In this document: positions 4,535 to 11,926 of the stretch, piece by piece
Position numbering within the stretch: position 1 is the stretch's first letter
How the letters are laid out: the number at the start of each line of letters is the position of its first letter
Virus record (IMG/VR): IMGVR_UViG_3300013099_000077
Location: 1-26,061 of that record
DNA from: a virus
DNA length: 26,061 nucleotides
Strand: one strand, 5' to 3'
The notes under the pieces: model-generated
Seen by the model: only the letters and a program-made list of their open reading frames with translations
Told to the model about the DNA's origin: nothing
Database searches by the model: none
Position numbers and translations under genes: made by a program

Positions 4535-7129
4535 ATGGCTGAACTTACTGAAAAAAATATGAAACAATATGCAATGATATTCGCTGAAGCGTTGAAACGC
4601 CAAGGTGTAATGTCTGCTAATACTTCAACACTTGAAAATAAAGATGAAGTAGGTGTGCAACAGGATAATAGTTTTACAGAATATAAAGAAAGAAAAGCAT
4701 CACGTAAGTTATTAAAAGAAAATAATAAACTGTTAGATGAATATTTAGATATCCAAGAAGATATTAATAAAACGAAAGAAAATGAGAAAAAACATGCTAA
4801 GCGTCGCAAACAAATAGAAGATGAATTACAAGATGGTTCTATATTACTTGGAAAATCTTATCTTTCTGCTGCCAAAGCAATAAAACAAGGCGATCTTAAA
4901 CGTAAAGAAGTTAAAGCATTTACAGGCAGTGAAGATTTAGATAAATTATCTAAAGATTTTAGTGTTAAAATTGATGATGCTGGTAATGTGATGTCAGACT
5001 CTCTAATAGATTCAGCAGAAAATATTCACACTAAAACGAATAGAATGATTACTAAGCTTTATAGTATGATTAATACTAAAGCAATGTTAGCTGCTTCCTT
5101 CACTACATTTGTTAAAGAATTTCGTACTGGTTTAAAATATGGAGCTGATTTAACAAAAAATAATGCTGCTAGAGAATTTAATGCTTTAAAAATGGCAATA
5201 AGTCCTGCTGATCTGATAGAAATGGAAGCCAAGAATAAAAGATTAGTGAATGTTTTAGGTGGAGCAGCAGAATTTGAAAAAGTTATTACATCTGGCGTCG
5301 GATCAATGTTCAAGTTCTATGGATCCCAAGAAGAAGCCACACGAAGTACAACTCAAGCTTTACATGCATTATCGTTAGGTGGTATTAAACCAACTATGGA
5401 TATGATGGTTAACCAAAAAGGTGAACTATCAGAATTAAATAAAATGTTCCATAGTATTAGAGGTATAACAGGTCAAACGTTTGCTGAACAAAATGCTGCT
5501 ATGGAAGAGTATATTAAAAGCGATGTAGGTAAAACTAGATTAGCTGCAGCAAGCAATTCAGCAGAACGATTAGCACTAGTTCAAAGAAACATCAGACATA
5601 AAGAATTATATGCGTCACTTGGTTTAACAGCTGAACAAGCAACTCGAGTATCAGAAACTTTTAATAATATCGCTGGAATGGATCCAAAAGAAAGATTAAA
5701 AGAATCTTATAAAGCCCAAGCCATAGCTGGCGCAATGGGTATTGAAAATTCTCAATTGATTGGTGAAGTTATAAGAGCAGGCGGTACTGCAAATGTTAGT
5801 GCTGAAAAAGCTAAAGAATATGCTGATATTATGCAAAGTATTGGTAAAAAGCAAGCTGAGGCATTAACTGGTCAAGTAACTGCCGCTACATTAGTTACAG
5901 GTACATTCATGGGAATGTCACCAATATTACGAGAACAATCTAAAGCAGCAATGGACTTGTCTCTTGCTGATAAAGAAGCAGCTAAAGCGGCTAAAGCTAG
6001 AACTAAACAGGAATTAGCAGATTTAAAGGCTAGCCCTGGAGTCAAAGTTACAGCTGAATTGATTAGGTTAGGTGAAATTGCGGCTAATGGTGTTACAACA
6101 AATTCATTATTGCAATTAATATTAACTGGTATTGGAATTATGGCTGGTGGTGCTAGACTACTAGCTGGAGCAAAAGGTGTTGGCGGCATATTAAAAACAG
6201 CACTAGATTCTAAATCTAAAGGCATTAAAACTGATATCGGTAAGAATCTTGGTAAAGCAGGATTTAGTAAAATAAAGGATTTAGCTGCTAATGCTAAAGG
6301 TAATTTAGGTAAAGCAACTGGTGTTGCTGGTAAATATGGTTCTAAAGCTGTAGGTGTTCTAAAAGGAGCTGCCGGTATGGCTACTTCTGCCGGTGGACTT
6401 GCTGTAGCTGCTACTGCTGCCGCTGCAGGTGCCGCTGCATTTGGTGTACATCAGGCATATAAGGCCATTACTACTGGTACATCCGATGTTTATGAGATGT
6501 TAGGATCTGATATACAAAGTTCATTAGTAGATGGTATTGAAAATACTGTAAATTTTACTAAAGGTTTATTCGAAGATGAAAAAGAAGTAAAAGATAAGAA
6601 AAATAAGAAGGATATGAAACCTGAATATTTTGCAAAAACTATTGAAGGTATTAATAAAGTAAAAGATACTAAAAATACTAAATCTATGAAACCTGAATAT
6701 TTTGCAAAAACTATTGAAGGTATTAATAAAGTAAAAGATACTAAAAATACTAAATCTATGCAGCCTGAAAATTTAGTAAAAACTATTGAAGGTATTAGTA
6801 ATGTAAAAGATAAAACCACAACTAATAATTTTGTAAAACCAATTGATAAAACTAAACAACATGTATTAGATAAGAAAGATACTAGAAAGAAAACCGGCGA
6901 TAATAGCAAAATGATATTAATGCAAGAACAGATGATAGCATTACAACAACAAAATTCAGAATTAATGAAAATGACTAATGAAATATTAGAAAATAATTTT
7001 GAAAAAATGCATACAGCTAATAATAAATATTTGAAATCATCAAATGATATCAAAACAGTTTTGGAATCTAATATAGATGATGGATTAACATTAGGAAGTT
7101 TTGATGATAATTCATTCTCTTTCGTATAG
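4535..7129 (+). CDS. Tail tape-measure-like structural protein (864 aa)
   Basis: A long helical protein. The N-terminal about 110 residues are highly charged coiled coil. The middle is Ala-, Lys- and Glu-rich. Residues about 510-660 are dominated by Gly/Ala-rich hydrophobic stretches (for example around LILTGIGIMAGG and an Ala-rich run near 630-650), like the membrane-active segments of tape measure proteins that enter the cell with DNA. The C-terminal third is Lys/Asn-rich with three 24-residue tandem repeats. Length, composition and position next to the putative tail chaperone and directly before the portal support a tape measure role: setting tail length and helping DNA delivery. T4 gp29 is shorter (about 590 residues), so this is not a close relative. 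It could instead be another large internal virion protein. Confidence 0.6.
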   Translation: MAELTEKNMKQYAMIFAEALKRQGVMSANTSTLENKDEVGVQQDNSFTEYKERKASRKLLKENNKLLDEYLDIQEDINKTKENEKKHAKRRKQIEDELQDGSILLGKSYLSAAKAIKQGDLKRKEVKAFTGSEDLDKLSKDFSVKIDDAGNVMSDSLIDSAENIHTKTNRMITKLYSMINTKAMLAASFTTFVKEFRTGLKYGADLTKNNAAREFNALKMAISPADLIEMEAKNKRLVNVLGGAAEFEKVITSGVGSMFKFYGSQEEATRSTTQALHALSLGGIKPTMDMMVNQKGELSELNKMFHSIRGITGQTFAEQNAAMEEYIKSDVGKTRLAAASNSAERLALVQRNIRHKELYASLGLTAEQATRVSETFNNIAGMDPKERLKESYKAQAIAGAMGIENSQLIGEVIRAGGTANVSAEKAKEYADIMQSIGKKQAEALTGQVTAATLVTGTFMGMSPILREQSKAAMDLSLADKEAAKAAKARTKQELADLKASPGVKVTAELIRLGEIAANGVTTNSLLQLILTGIGIMAGGARLLAGAKGVGGILKTALDSKSKGIKTDIGKNLGKAGFSKIKDLAANAKGNLGKATGVAGKYGSKAVGVLKGAAGMATSAGGLAVAATAAAAGAAAFGVHQAYKAITTGTSDVYEMLGSDIQSSLVDGIENTVNFTKGLFEDEKEVKDKKNKKDMKPEYFAKTIEGINKVKDTKNTKSMKPEYFAKTIEGINKVKDTKNTKSMQPENLVKTIEGISNVKDKTTTNNFVKPIDKTKQHVLDKKDTRKKTGDNSKMILMQEQMIALQQQNSELMKMTNEILENNFEKMHTANNKYLKSSNDIKTVLESNIDDGLTLGSFDDNSFSFV
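6614..6829 (+). repeat. Three tandem 72-bp in-frame repeats in the tape-measure-like gene
   Basis: Units begin at 6614, 6686 and 6758, exactly 72 bp (24 codons) apart, each starting with ATG. The first two share almost identical DNA for the whole unit; the third has diverged (QPENLV in place of KPEYFA). Each encodes a KTIEGI core followed by a Lys/Asp/Thr-rich linker. Near-identity of two copies points to a recent duplication. Confidence 0.9.
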
Positions 7130-7137
7130 TATAAATA
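7130..7137 (+). promoter_or_regulatory. T4-type late promoter for the portal gene
   Basis: TATAAATAC lies in the 36-nt gap after the tape-measure-like gene, overlapping no coding sequence, with the predicted start about 23 nt before the portal ATG. The consensus octamer plus its intergenic position make it one of the strongest late promoter candidates here. Confidence 0.7.
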
Positions 7138-7165
7138 CACTAAAGAATTAAATGAGAAACAATAT

Positions 7166-8764
7166 ATGGCAAAGTGGACTAATTATTACAAACTGATTCA
7201 ACCAAATAATATTGATAGCACGCAGGTTAGTGATAATCAAGAAATTGGTACACCTAACTCCTACGGTAACTATAATTGGTATCACCGCGTCATTGCAGGA
7301 TCTGGATCTAGATTAACACGATACAGAGAATGGGATAATATGGATTCTGATATCGATATTTCTAGAGCTTTAGATCTTATCGCAGAAGAAATTACTGGTA
7401 ACTGTACTAAACATGATGATCCTATAGAATTAAATGTTATTGATCTAGATTATATGACTTCATCTGAAGTTAATACAGTGAAAACTGCATTAAGACATTG
7501 GTGTGAAATTCATAAATGGAAAAGTAAACTATTCAAAGTTTCTAGATATGTTGTCAAGTTTGGAGATTTATATTTCAAGAAAAAAGACTCATTATCAAAA
7601 TGGATATTCATTCATCCTAAAGATGTTACAGCAGCTATTGTAAATTCTGAAGATGTTACAGATGTTCAAGCATGGCAAGTTAAACAAAATATTTATGATG
7701 CTAAAAATGCACACGGTGTTCCAGTATCTGGTGTTTCAGGATTACAAGAAACTGAAATAATTCCAGTTGATGAAATGGTTAGATTTACTCTTAACGATGA
7801 TATGAGTGATGAAGCACCATTTGGAGAATCAGTTCTTAAACCTATCTATAAAACATTCAAACAAAAAGAATTATTAGAAGATGCTGTAATTATTTACAGA
7901 ATACAAAGAGCTCCAGAAAGAAGAGTATTTTATATTGATGTTGGTAAAATGCCACCAAACCGAGTTAAACAATATCTTGAACAGATTAAAAATGAAATCC
8001 GTCAAAAGAAAATTCCTACTCATAATGGTGCTAATTCTGAAATAGATTCAGTTTATAATCCACAGAATCAATCAGAAGATTATTTTCTAGCTCAAAAATC
8101 TGATGGTCGTGGTAGTAAAATTGAAACATTACCTGGTGGTCAATCAGTTGGTGAAATCTCTGATGTTGAATATTTTAGCGATAAAATGTTTAGAGGTTTA
8201 CGTATACCATTATCATATATGAAAGAAGGTGATACAGGCGGAGCATTATTTAGTGATGGGAAAGTAGGACAAGCATATATCACAGAATTAAGATTCTCGT
8301 TATATATTGAAAGACTTCAGGCATTACTTGAAGAAGTATTAGATAAAGAGTTTAAATCATATTTAAGATATATTGGTTTACGAGTAGACAATACTAAGTT
8401 TAATATAGTACTACCTGAACCATCTAACTTTGGTAAGTATAGAGAACAAGAAATGTATGCTGCATTATTAAGTTCTTACTCTGGTGCTGATGGTATCGAA
8501 TATCTATCTAAGAAATTTATCATGCAAAAATATTTACAATTATCTCATGACGAAATAATTGAAAATGAAAGAATGAAAATGGAAGAGATAGGAATTAATC
8601 CTGATAATTATAAACCGGAAGACCTTACTAAAATATATGCACCAGAACTTGGAGCTGATGATGGTTTTGGGGCTGAAGGTGGTATGATGGGCGGAGATGC
8701 TATGATACCAGGTGGAGAAGGCGGCGAAGAAGGTGGAGATGCCGAAGCTCCTGCTCCTGAATAA
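7166..8764 (+). CDS. Portal vertex protein (T4 gp20-like, 532 aa)
   Basis: Portal proteins form the dodecameric ring at the head vertex through which DNA is packaged and ejected, and T4 gp20 (524 residues) is very close in length. The N-terminal region has the typical RYREWDNMDSDIDISRALDL phrase at about residues 51-70, where the D-x-D-I-S-x-A-L-D-x-I-A-(D/E)-E signature of T4-like portals begins. The central part has an AQKSDGRGSKIETLPGGQ-like segment and RIPLSYMKEGDTGG at about 350-363, also family hallmarks. The last 40 residues are a Gly/Glu-rich disordered tail ending in alternating Ala-Pro. It has its own late promoter just upstream and a hairpin with another late promoter just downstream. 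Confidence 0.92.
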   Translation: MAKWTNYYKLIQPNNIDSTQVSDNQEIGTPNSYGNYNWYHRVIAGSGSRLTRYREWDNMDSDIDISRALDLIAEEITGNCTKHDDPIELNVIDLDYMTSSEVNTVKTALRHWCEIHKWKSKLFKVSRYVVKFGDLYFKKKDSLSKWIFIHPKDVTAAIVNSEDVTDVQAWQVKQNIYDAKNAHGVPVSGVSGLQETEIIPVDEMVRFTLNDDMSDEAPFGESVLKPIYKTFKQKELLEDAVIIYRIQRAPERRVFYIDVGKMPPNRVKQYLEQIKNEIRQKKIPTHNGANSEIDSVYNPQNQSEDYFLAQKSDGRGSKIETLPGGQSVGEISDVEYFSDKMFRGLRIPLSYMKEGDTGGALFSDGKVGQAYITELRFSLYIERLQALLEEVLDKEFKSYLRYIGLRVDNTKFNIVLPEPSNFGKYREQEMYAALLSSYSGADGIEYLSKKFIMQKYLQLSHDEIIENERMKMEEIGINPDNYKPEDLTKIYAPELGADDGFGAEGGMMGGDAMIPGGEGGEEGGDAEAPAPE

Positions 8765-8780
8765 TTAGTTTACAACATAG

Positions 8781-8813
8781 TCTCCGTATAATATTATTAT
8801 ATAAATACGGAGA
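8781..8813 (+). promoter_or_regulatory. Hairpin that would bury the ribosome binding site of the gene at 8823
   Basis: TCTCCGTAT (8781-8789) pairs perfectly with ATACGGAGA (8805-8813) around a 15-nt AT loop. The right arm holds GGAG (8809-8812), the only good ribosome binding site for the ATG at 8823. The late promoter TATAAATA (8800-8807) overlaps the loop and right arm. Transcripts entering from the portal gene would fold and hide GGAG, while transcripts from the late promoter would lack the left arm. T4 genes e, soc and 49 use this logic. It could alternatively serve as a weak terminator after the portal gene (a short T run follows). Confidence 0.6.
8800..8807 (+). promoter_or_regulatory. 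T4-type late promoter inside a hairpin
   Basis: TATAAATAC starts in the hairpin loop. With the usual -13 to -6 placement, transcription would begin near 8813, about 10 nt before the ATG and at or after the GGAG ribosome binding site, so the late mRNA could be nearly leaderless. Confidence 0.65.
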
Positions 8814-8822
8814 TTTAAATTA

Positions 8823-9311
8823 ATGATAATTTTTGACGAAAACATAGAACCATATATATTTGAAAATATATACACACCCACACATATAGAATTTTTTTAC
8901 ACTCTAAATTTAGAGATGGTAGATTTTACTCTTACTCCATTATTGGCGTTAGAAGAAGTTATTTGCCCAGCATTTTTGGTAGAATTTAATAATGATTTTA
9001 AGTTTTACTTACCAACAAGTTATTATGTTTTAGTATACTCCAAAGAAACTTCTCAATTGGATACGATTAAGATAGCTGATTTAACTAATTCAATATTCCC
9101 AATATTTACATACAATGGCAAAACTGATAAAATAGTAGAATCTTCTATACAAATATTAGATTATAAACCTGAACACAAGTTTGTAATACCATTCCTTAAT
9201 AAAAATCAATTTTTGTGTCATCCTGTTTCTCCATATACTTGGATAAATATTACCCCACATGATCAGTACAAGAAAATGGATAATTTAGTAATTGGAGATT
9301 TAATGATATGA
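8823..9311 (+). CDS. Unrecognised late protein after the portal gene (162 aa)
   Basis: A beta-rich soluble protein with many aromatic residues. Visible features are an N-terminal IFDENIEPYIFENIYTP segment, a central YYVLVYSKE strand, and a C-terminal stretch CHPVSPYTWINITPHDQYKK followed by IGDLM. No catalytic pattern is clear. It has its own late promoter and a hairpin-controlled ribosome binding site, and overlaps the next gene by 4 nt (ATGA), so it is probably a late head-region gene: a structural part or an assembly factor. I do not recognise the family. Confidence 0.6.
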   Translation: MIIFDENIEPYIFENIYTPTHIEFFYTLNLEMVDFTLTPLLALEEVICPAFLVEFNNDFKFYLPTSYYVLVYSKETSQLDTIKIADLTNSIFPIFTYNGKTDKIVESSIQILDYKPEHKFVIPFLNKNQFLCHPVSPYTWINITPHDQYKKMDNLVIGDLMI

Positions 9312-9889
9312 GTGACAATGAAATAGACACACTGATTGATCAAGCTAAAGATAATACTGAAAAATCATTAAAAAAATTTAATAGTGATGAAAATGGAAAT
9401 GATGTTCCGGTATCAAACATAGGTCAAAATGAAGACGAATTACCACAAGAATTTGTAGATCGTCAATTAGAAATAATAGATCACATGGCTACAGTCATGG
9501 AAACAAAAAAACCTAGAGCAAAAAGAATGAAAAAAATAAAAGCGAAAAAACGTACATTACAAGAATTTAAGAACTGGCTTGAAGGTTTACAAGAATTTCA
9601 GCCAGAAAATTGGGTTCCAACTAGTGACCAATGGGAACATATTAAGGCTAGTATAGCTGCAATAAAAGAACAAGATATTATAACAACAGAAATTAGTTCA
9701 ATAGAACGTCAACCAAGTATTATTCAATCACCATCTAGGCAATACGCTCAGCCTGTTCAATCTAGCTTAGATATGGCTCCTGTTACCAATGCTGCTGGTA
9801 ATGCTGCGCATATCGATATGAGAAATCCAACTGCTATTACACAAGACATTGATACATCAGATGGAAATTATACCTCAGATTTTGAATAG
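9308..9889 (+). CDS. Head-region phage protein with a conserved WLEG module (193 aa)
   Basis: The N-terminal 65 residues are charged and probably disordered. A very basic stretch (KPRAKRMKKIKAKKR) at about 69-83 leads into a compact core, EFKNWLEGLQEFQPENWVP...QWEHIKASIAAI, at about 86-120. The C-terminal 70 residues are Gln/Ser/Pro/Asn-rich and low in complexity. The WLEG...W.P...QW..I core seems familiar from uncharacterised proteins near head genes of T4-like phages. The basic patch could bind DNA or scaffold. It starts in an ATGA overlap with the previous gene and its end is overlapped by the DnaE-like gene. Confidence 0.6.
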   Translation: MSDNEIDTLIDQAKDNTEKSLKKFNSDENGNDVPVSNIGQNEDELPQEFVDRQLEIIDHMATVMETKKPRAKRMKKIKAKKRTLQEFKNWLEGLQEFQPENWVPTSDQWEHIKASIAAIKEQDIITTEISSIERQPSIIQSPSRQYAQPVQSSLDMAPVTNAAGNAAHIDMRNPTAITQDIDTSDGNYTSDFE

Positions 9890-10433
9890 TGGTACAGAAT
9901 TAAAAGACAGATTTTTAGTATATGATGGTGACTCAATATTAGAAGCTGATAAAATATTGGAAATGATATTAAGTGGTTCAAACATAGGTAATATTTTTAC
10001 AACTTCTATATCTCCTGATATAGACCAATATAATAAAACATCAGTTAATAAAATAACAACAAAATCTAAAGTTAAAGATTTTGATTTTACTTGGAATATA
10101 CCAGAAAAATATCAAAATATTAATGTATTACAATACGTTATAAATAAATATATAAACACACATGGAAATATTGATCAAGATCGATATAATCGAATATTAT
10201 ATGAAATGAAAAAATTTAAAAAATATGATTTGTATAATTTTTTAAGAACATTAATTTATATAGAAGAAGTATTCGAAGAACAAGATATAGTTAAAGGCGT
10301 AGGCAGAGGAAGTTCTGTCGCGTCATACGTATTGTATATCATCGGTATACACGCGATTGATTCGTATAAATATAATTTAGACTTTGATGAATTTATAAGA
10401 GAAGAGGAATTTAATAATGCCAAAAATAGTTAA
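9861..10433 (+). CDS. DnaE-like fragment: DNA polymerase III alpha GRGS-region protein (190 aa)
   Basis: The C-terminal 50 residues read like the palm-entry segment of bacterial DNA polymerase III alpha (DnaE). G-x-GRGSS at about 146-152 is followed by VASYVLYIIGI, then D-x-x-x-Y-x-L-x-F-x-x-FI, matching the family pattern GRGS(A/G)xxSLVAYxLxIxxxDPLxxxLxFERFL. In DnaE the catalytic aspartates come just after this, but here the protein ends about 10 residues later, so the active site is missing. The N-terminal 140 residues are mostly helical and show no PHP or other known domain. It may be a polymerase-derived binding module reused by phages. The ATG at 9861 is preferred over a TTG at 9849; it overlaps the preceding gene by 29 nt. 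Confidence 0.6.
   Translation: MEIIPQILNSGTELKDRFLVYDGDSILEADKILEMILSGSNIGNIFTTSISPDIDQYNKTSVNKITTKSKVKDFDFTWNIPEKYQNINVLQYVINKYINTHGNIDQDRYNRILYEMKKFKKYDLYNFLRTLIYIEEVFEEQDIVKGVGRGSSVASYVLYIIGIHAIDSYKYNLDFDEFIREEEFNNAKNS
10365..10372 (+). promoter_or_regulatory. Possible T4-type late promoter (weak)
   Basis: TATAAATA lies within the end of the DnaE-like gene, 44 nt before the ATG at 10417, which has a good GAGGAA ribosome binding site. It is intragenic, so chance occurrence is a serious alternative. Confidence 0.25.
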
Positions 10434-10710
10434 ATCTATAAAAGGTGCAATGGTAGATTTTGATATATTAAAAATTAAGCAAGAAATGGAATCTGCTCCA
10501 ACACCAATAGAAGTATCAGAACGCAAGCAATTTATTGATAATAAATTACAACGTAGAATTAGACGTGCTAAAACTGATATTGCTAACGCTAAGACCAAAA
10601 GGAATGGATTAGTTGATACTACTAAAGTAGAAGAACAAAAGGAAGAAGTAACTCCAACAAAAACTGTTAAACAGGTGAAAAAAGTAAATGATCAAGCCAC
10701 TGAGGGATAA
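10417..10710 (+). CDS. Small basic head-region phage protein (97 aa)
   Basis: The first about 60 residues form a likely folded and helical unit: an SIKGAMVDFDILKIKQEM opening, then P-T-P-I-x-V-x-E-R-K-x-F-I-D, then a basic R-R-I-R-R-A-K run. The C-terminal 35 residues are Lys/Glu/Thr/Val-rich and disordered. A similar short protein type (VDFDxLKIK...R+xFI+) seems familiar from T4-like phages near prohead genes, but I cannot name its role. The start has GAGGAA about 8 nt upstream. It overlaps the previous gene by 17 nt and the next by 23 nt. Confidence 0.6.
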   Translation: MPKIVKSIKGAMVDFDILKIKQEMESAPTPIEVSERKQFIDNKLQRRIRRAKTDIANAKTKRNGLVDTTKVEEQKEEVTPTKTVKQVKKVNDQATEG

Positions 10711-11008
10711 TGTTCTGTTTCAATTCCTTAACGAAACAGAAACAAGTTTAGGTAAATTTAAAGAAACAACTAGTTTTGGATTAGAAATCATATCGAAAGA
10801 TGCTGATGATTCTGCTAAAAAAGCTAGATGGGGTATAGTAACCAATATTGGTCCAGAAGTTAAAGAAGTTATTCAAGGAGATTATATCTTTATTGAGCCG
10901 CTTATGTGGACTGATTTTTTTAAACATGAAGGTATGAAATACTGGAAAACAGATGAAAGTAAAGTACTATTGATATCAAAAGAAATGCCGGAGATAGGCA
11001 TACTTTAA
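10688..11008 (+). CDS. GroES-like co-chaperonin (T4 gp31-type, 106 aa)
   Basis: The opening IKPLRDNVLFQF matches the first strand of GroES-type proteins (KPLxDRVLV). Later come WGIVTNIGPE at about 48-57, V-x-x-G-D-Y-I-F-I-E at about 62-71, and a Y-W-K-x-x-E-S-K-V-L-L-I closing strand, the order expected of the co-chaperonin beta barrel. The loop after residue 13 would be the mobile loop that docks on host GroEL. In T4, gp31 replaces GroES so that GroEL can fold the large capsid protein. Placement in the head-gene block fits that job. The length is close to T4 gp31 (111 residues). A different small-barrel protein cannot be excluded without a structure comparison. Confidence 0.7.
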   Translation: MIKPLRDNVLFQFLNETETSLGKFKETTSFGLEIISKDADDSAKKARWGIVTNIGPEVKEVIQGDYIFIEPLMWTDFFKHEGMKYWKTDESKVLLISKEMPEIGIL

Positions 11009-11032
11009 TAGTACGTTTTAAAAGGATTTAAA

Positions 11033-11863
11033 ATGATTTTTATAACAATTTTAATTTTAAGCGCATTGATAATATCAGGAGTAGCTGGATATTTTTCAAT
11101 ATACGGACTTGCTTCTATGTTCACTGGAGCATTTTGGCCTGTTGTAGTAATGGGTTCGTCACTTGAAATTGGTAAATTAGTTTCAGCATCATATGTTTAT
11201 AGATATTGGAAGAAAATAAACTTTCTTCTAAAATCTTATCTTATAAGTGCTATATTAATTTTAATGTTAATAACTTCAATGGGTATTTTTGGATTTTTAT
11301 CAGCTGCATATCAAGAAGACAGTATGCCATTGAAAGAAATGGAACAAACCATTGTATTATTAAAGTCTGAAAAAGAAGAAATTCTATTTAGAAAGCGTCA
11401 AATTGATGCTGATATTGCTTCTCTACCATCTAATTATATTTCAGGTAGAGAAAGATTAATGAAACAATATGGACCTGAAGTAAATAAAATCAATCTTAGA
11501 CTTGATAATATTGCTTCAGAAACTTTAACGTTATCTAAAACTAAATTAAATCAAGAAGCTCATACTGGTCCTATCATTTATATAGCCAAAGTATTTGATA
11601 AAGAAGTAGATGATGCTATTAAATATATGATTTTATTACTTGTTGTTGTTTTTGATCCTTTAGCTGTTATTTTAGTGATATCTGCTAATATTGCATTAAG
11701 AGATCATAAAGAAGCTAAACATGTTAAAGAAATTGTTGAAGTTGATGAGATTATAGAATATCCACAGAATGAAGGTTCTAGTATGGATGAAGAATCCCAT
11801 TCAGCAATACGACGCGTAGTAACAAAGAAACAAATCATAGATCAAGTTCGATCTAATCAATAA
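11033..11863 (+). CDS. Four-helix membrane protein with internal coiled coil (276 aa)
   Basis: Hydrophobic helices lie at about residues 2-22, 28-42, 65-92 and 196-222. Residues 97-170 between helices 3 and 4 are charged and likely coiled coil. The C-terminal 50 residues are acidic then basic and soluble. Segments such as GSSLEIGKLVSASYVYRYW, ITSMGIFGFLSAAYQ and VVVFDPLAVILVISANIAL look like a conserved membrane protein family I associate with T4-like and other large phages, of unknown function. The Asp-Pro in the last helix is a notable feature. It has a clear AAAAGGATTTAAA ribosome binding site and stands just before the early promoter of the clamp loader. Possible roles are in lysis timing, superinfection exclusion or envelope stress; none is shown. 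Confidence 0.65.
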   Translation: MIFITILILSALIISGVAGYFSIYGLASMFTGAFWPVVVMGSSLEIGKLVSASYVYRYWKKINFLLKSYLISAILILMLITSMGIFGFLSAAYQEDSMPLKEMEQTIVLLKSEKEEILFRKRQIDADIASLPSNYISGRERLMKQYGPEVNKINLRLDNIASETLTLSKTKLNQEAHTGPIIYIAKVFDKEVDDAIKYMILLLVVVFDPLAVILVISANIALRDHKEAKHVKEIVEVDEIIEYPQNEGSSMDEESHSAIRRVVTKKQIIDQVRSNQ

Positions 11864-11866
11864 AAA

Positions 11867-11896
11867 GTTTATACACTTACAACTATATGATATAAT
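11867..11896 (+). promoter_or_regulatory. Early-type promoter for the clamp loader block
   Basis: GTTTATAC (11867-11874) and the extended -10 TGATATAAT (TATAAT at 11891-11896) form a T4-early-like promoter. The 12-base -10 region is identical to that at 782-793. The predicted start is near 11903. It lies entirely in the gap before a replication gene, where an early promoter is expected. Confidence 0.65.
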
Positions 11897-11897
11897 T

Positions 11898-11922
11898 GAT
11901 TCTTTATTTATAATAAGGAATC
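11898..11922 (+). promoter_or_regulatory. Hairpin that would bury the clamp loader ribosome binding site
   Basis: GATTCTTTATT (11898-11908) pairs with AATAAGGAATC (11912-11922) around a TAT loop: 11 pairs, one of them G-T. The right arm contains the AAGGA ribosome binding site of the ATG at 11927. Transcripts starting at the early promoter (about 11903) would lack the outer five pairs and leave the site more open. Read-through transcripts would carry the full hairpin and be poorly translated. In T4, gene 44 is also under translational control (by RegA), though by a different mechanism. Confidence 0.55.
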
Positions 11923-11926
11923 TTTT

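Noticed and set aside
5059-6225. Minus-strand frames within the tape-measure-like gene
   Set aside because: Shadows opposite an Ala/Lys/Glu-rich coding region, without start signals.
6490-7140. Long minus-strand open frame (216 codons) opposite the tape-measure-like gene
   Set aside because: Its translation is Ser/Leu/Phe/Ile-rich low-complexity antisense of the Lys/Glu/Asn-rich repeats, with the same 24-residue period; no ribosome binding site or independent signal.
11905-11912. TATTTATA (late promoter octamer on the minus strand)
   Set aside because: No minus-strand gene lies downstream, and the bases form the loop region of the hairpin at 11898-11922. A similar copy near 2608 lies inside a plus-strand gene. 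Chance is expected at this AT content.
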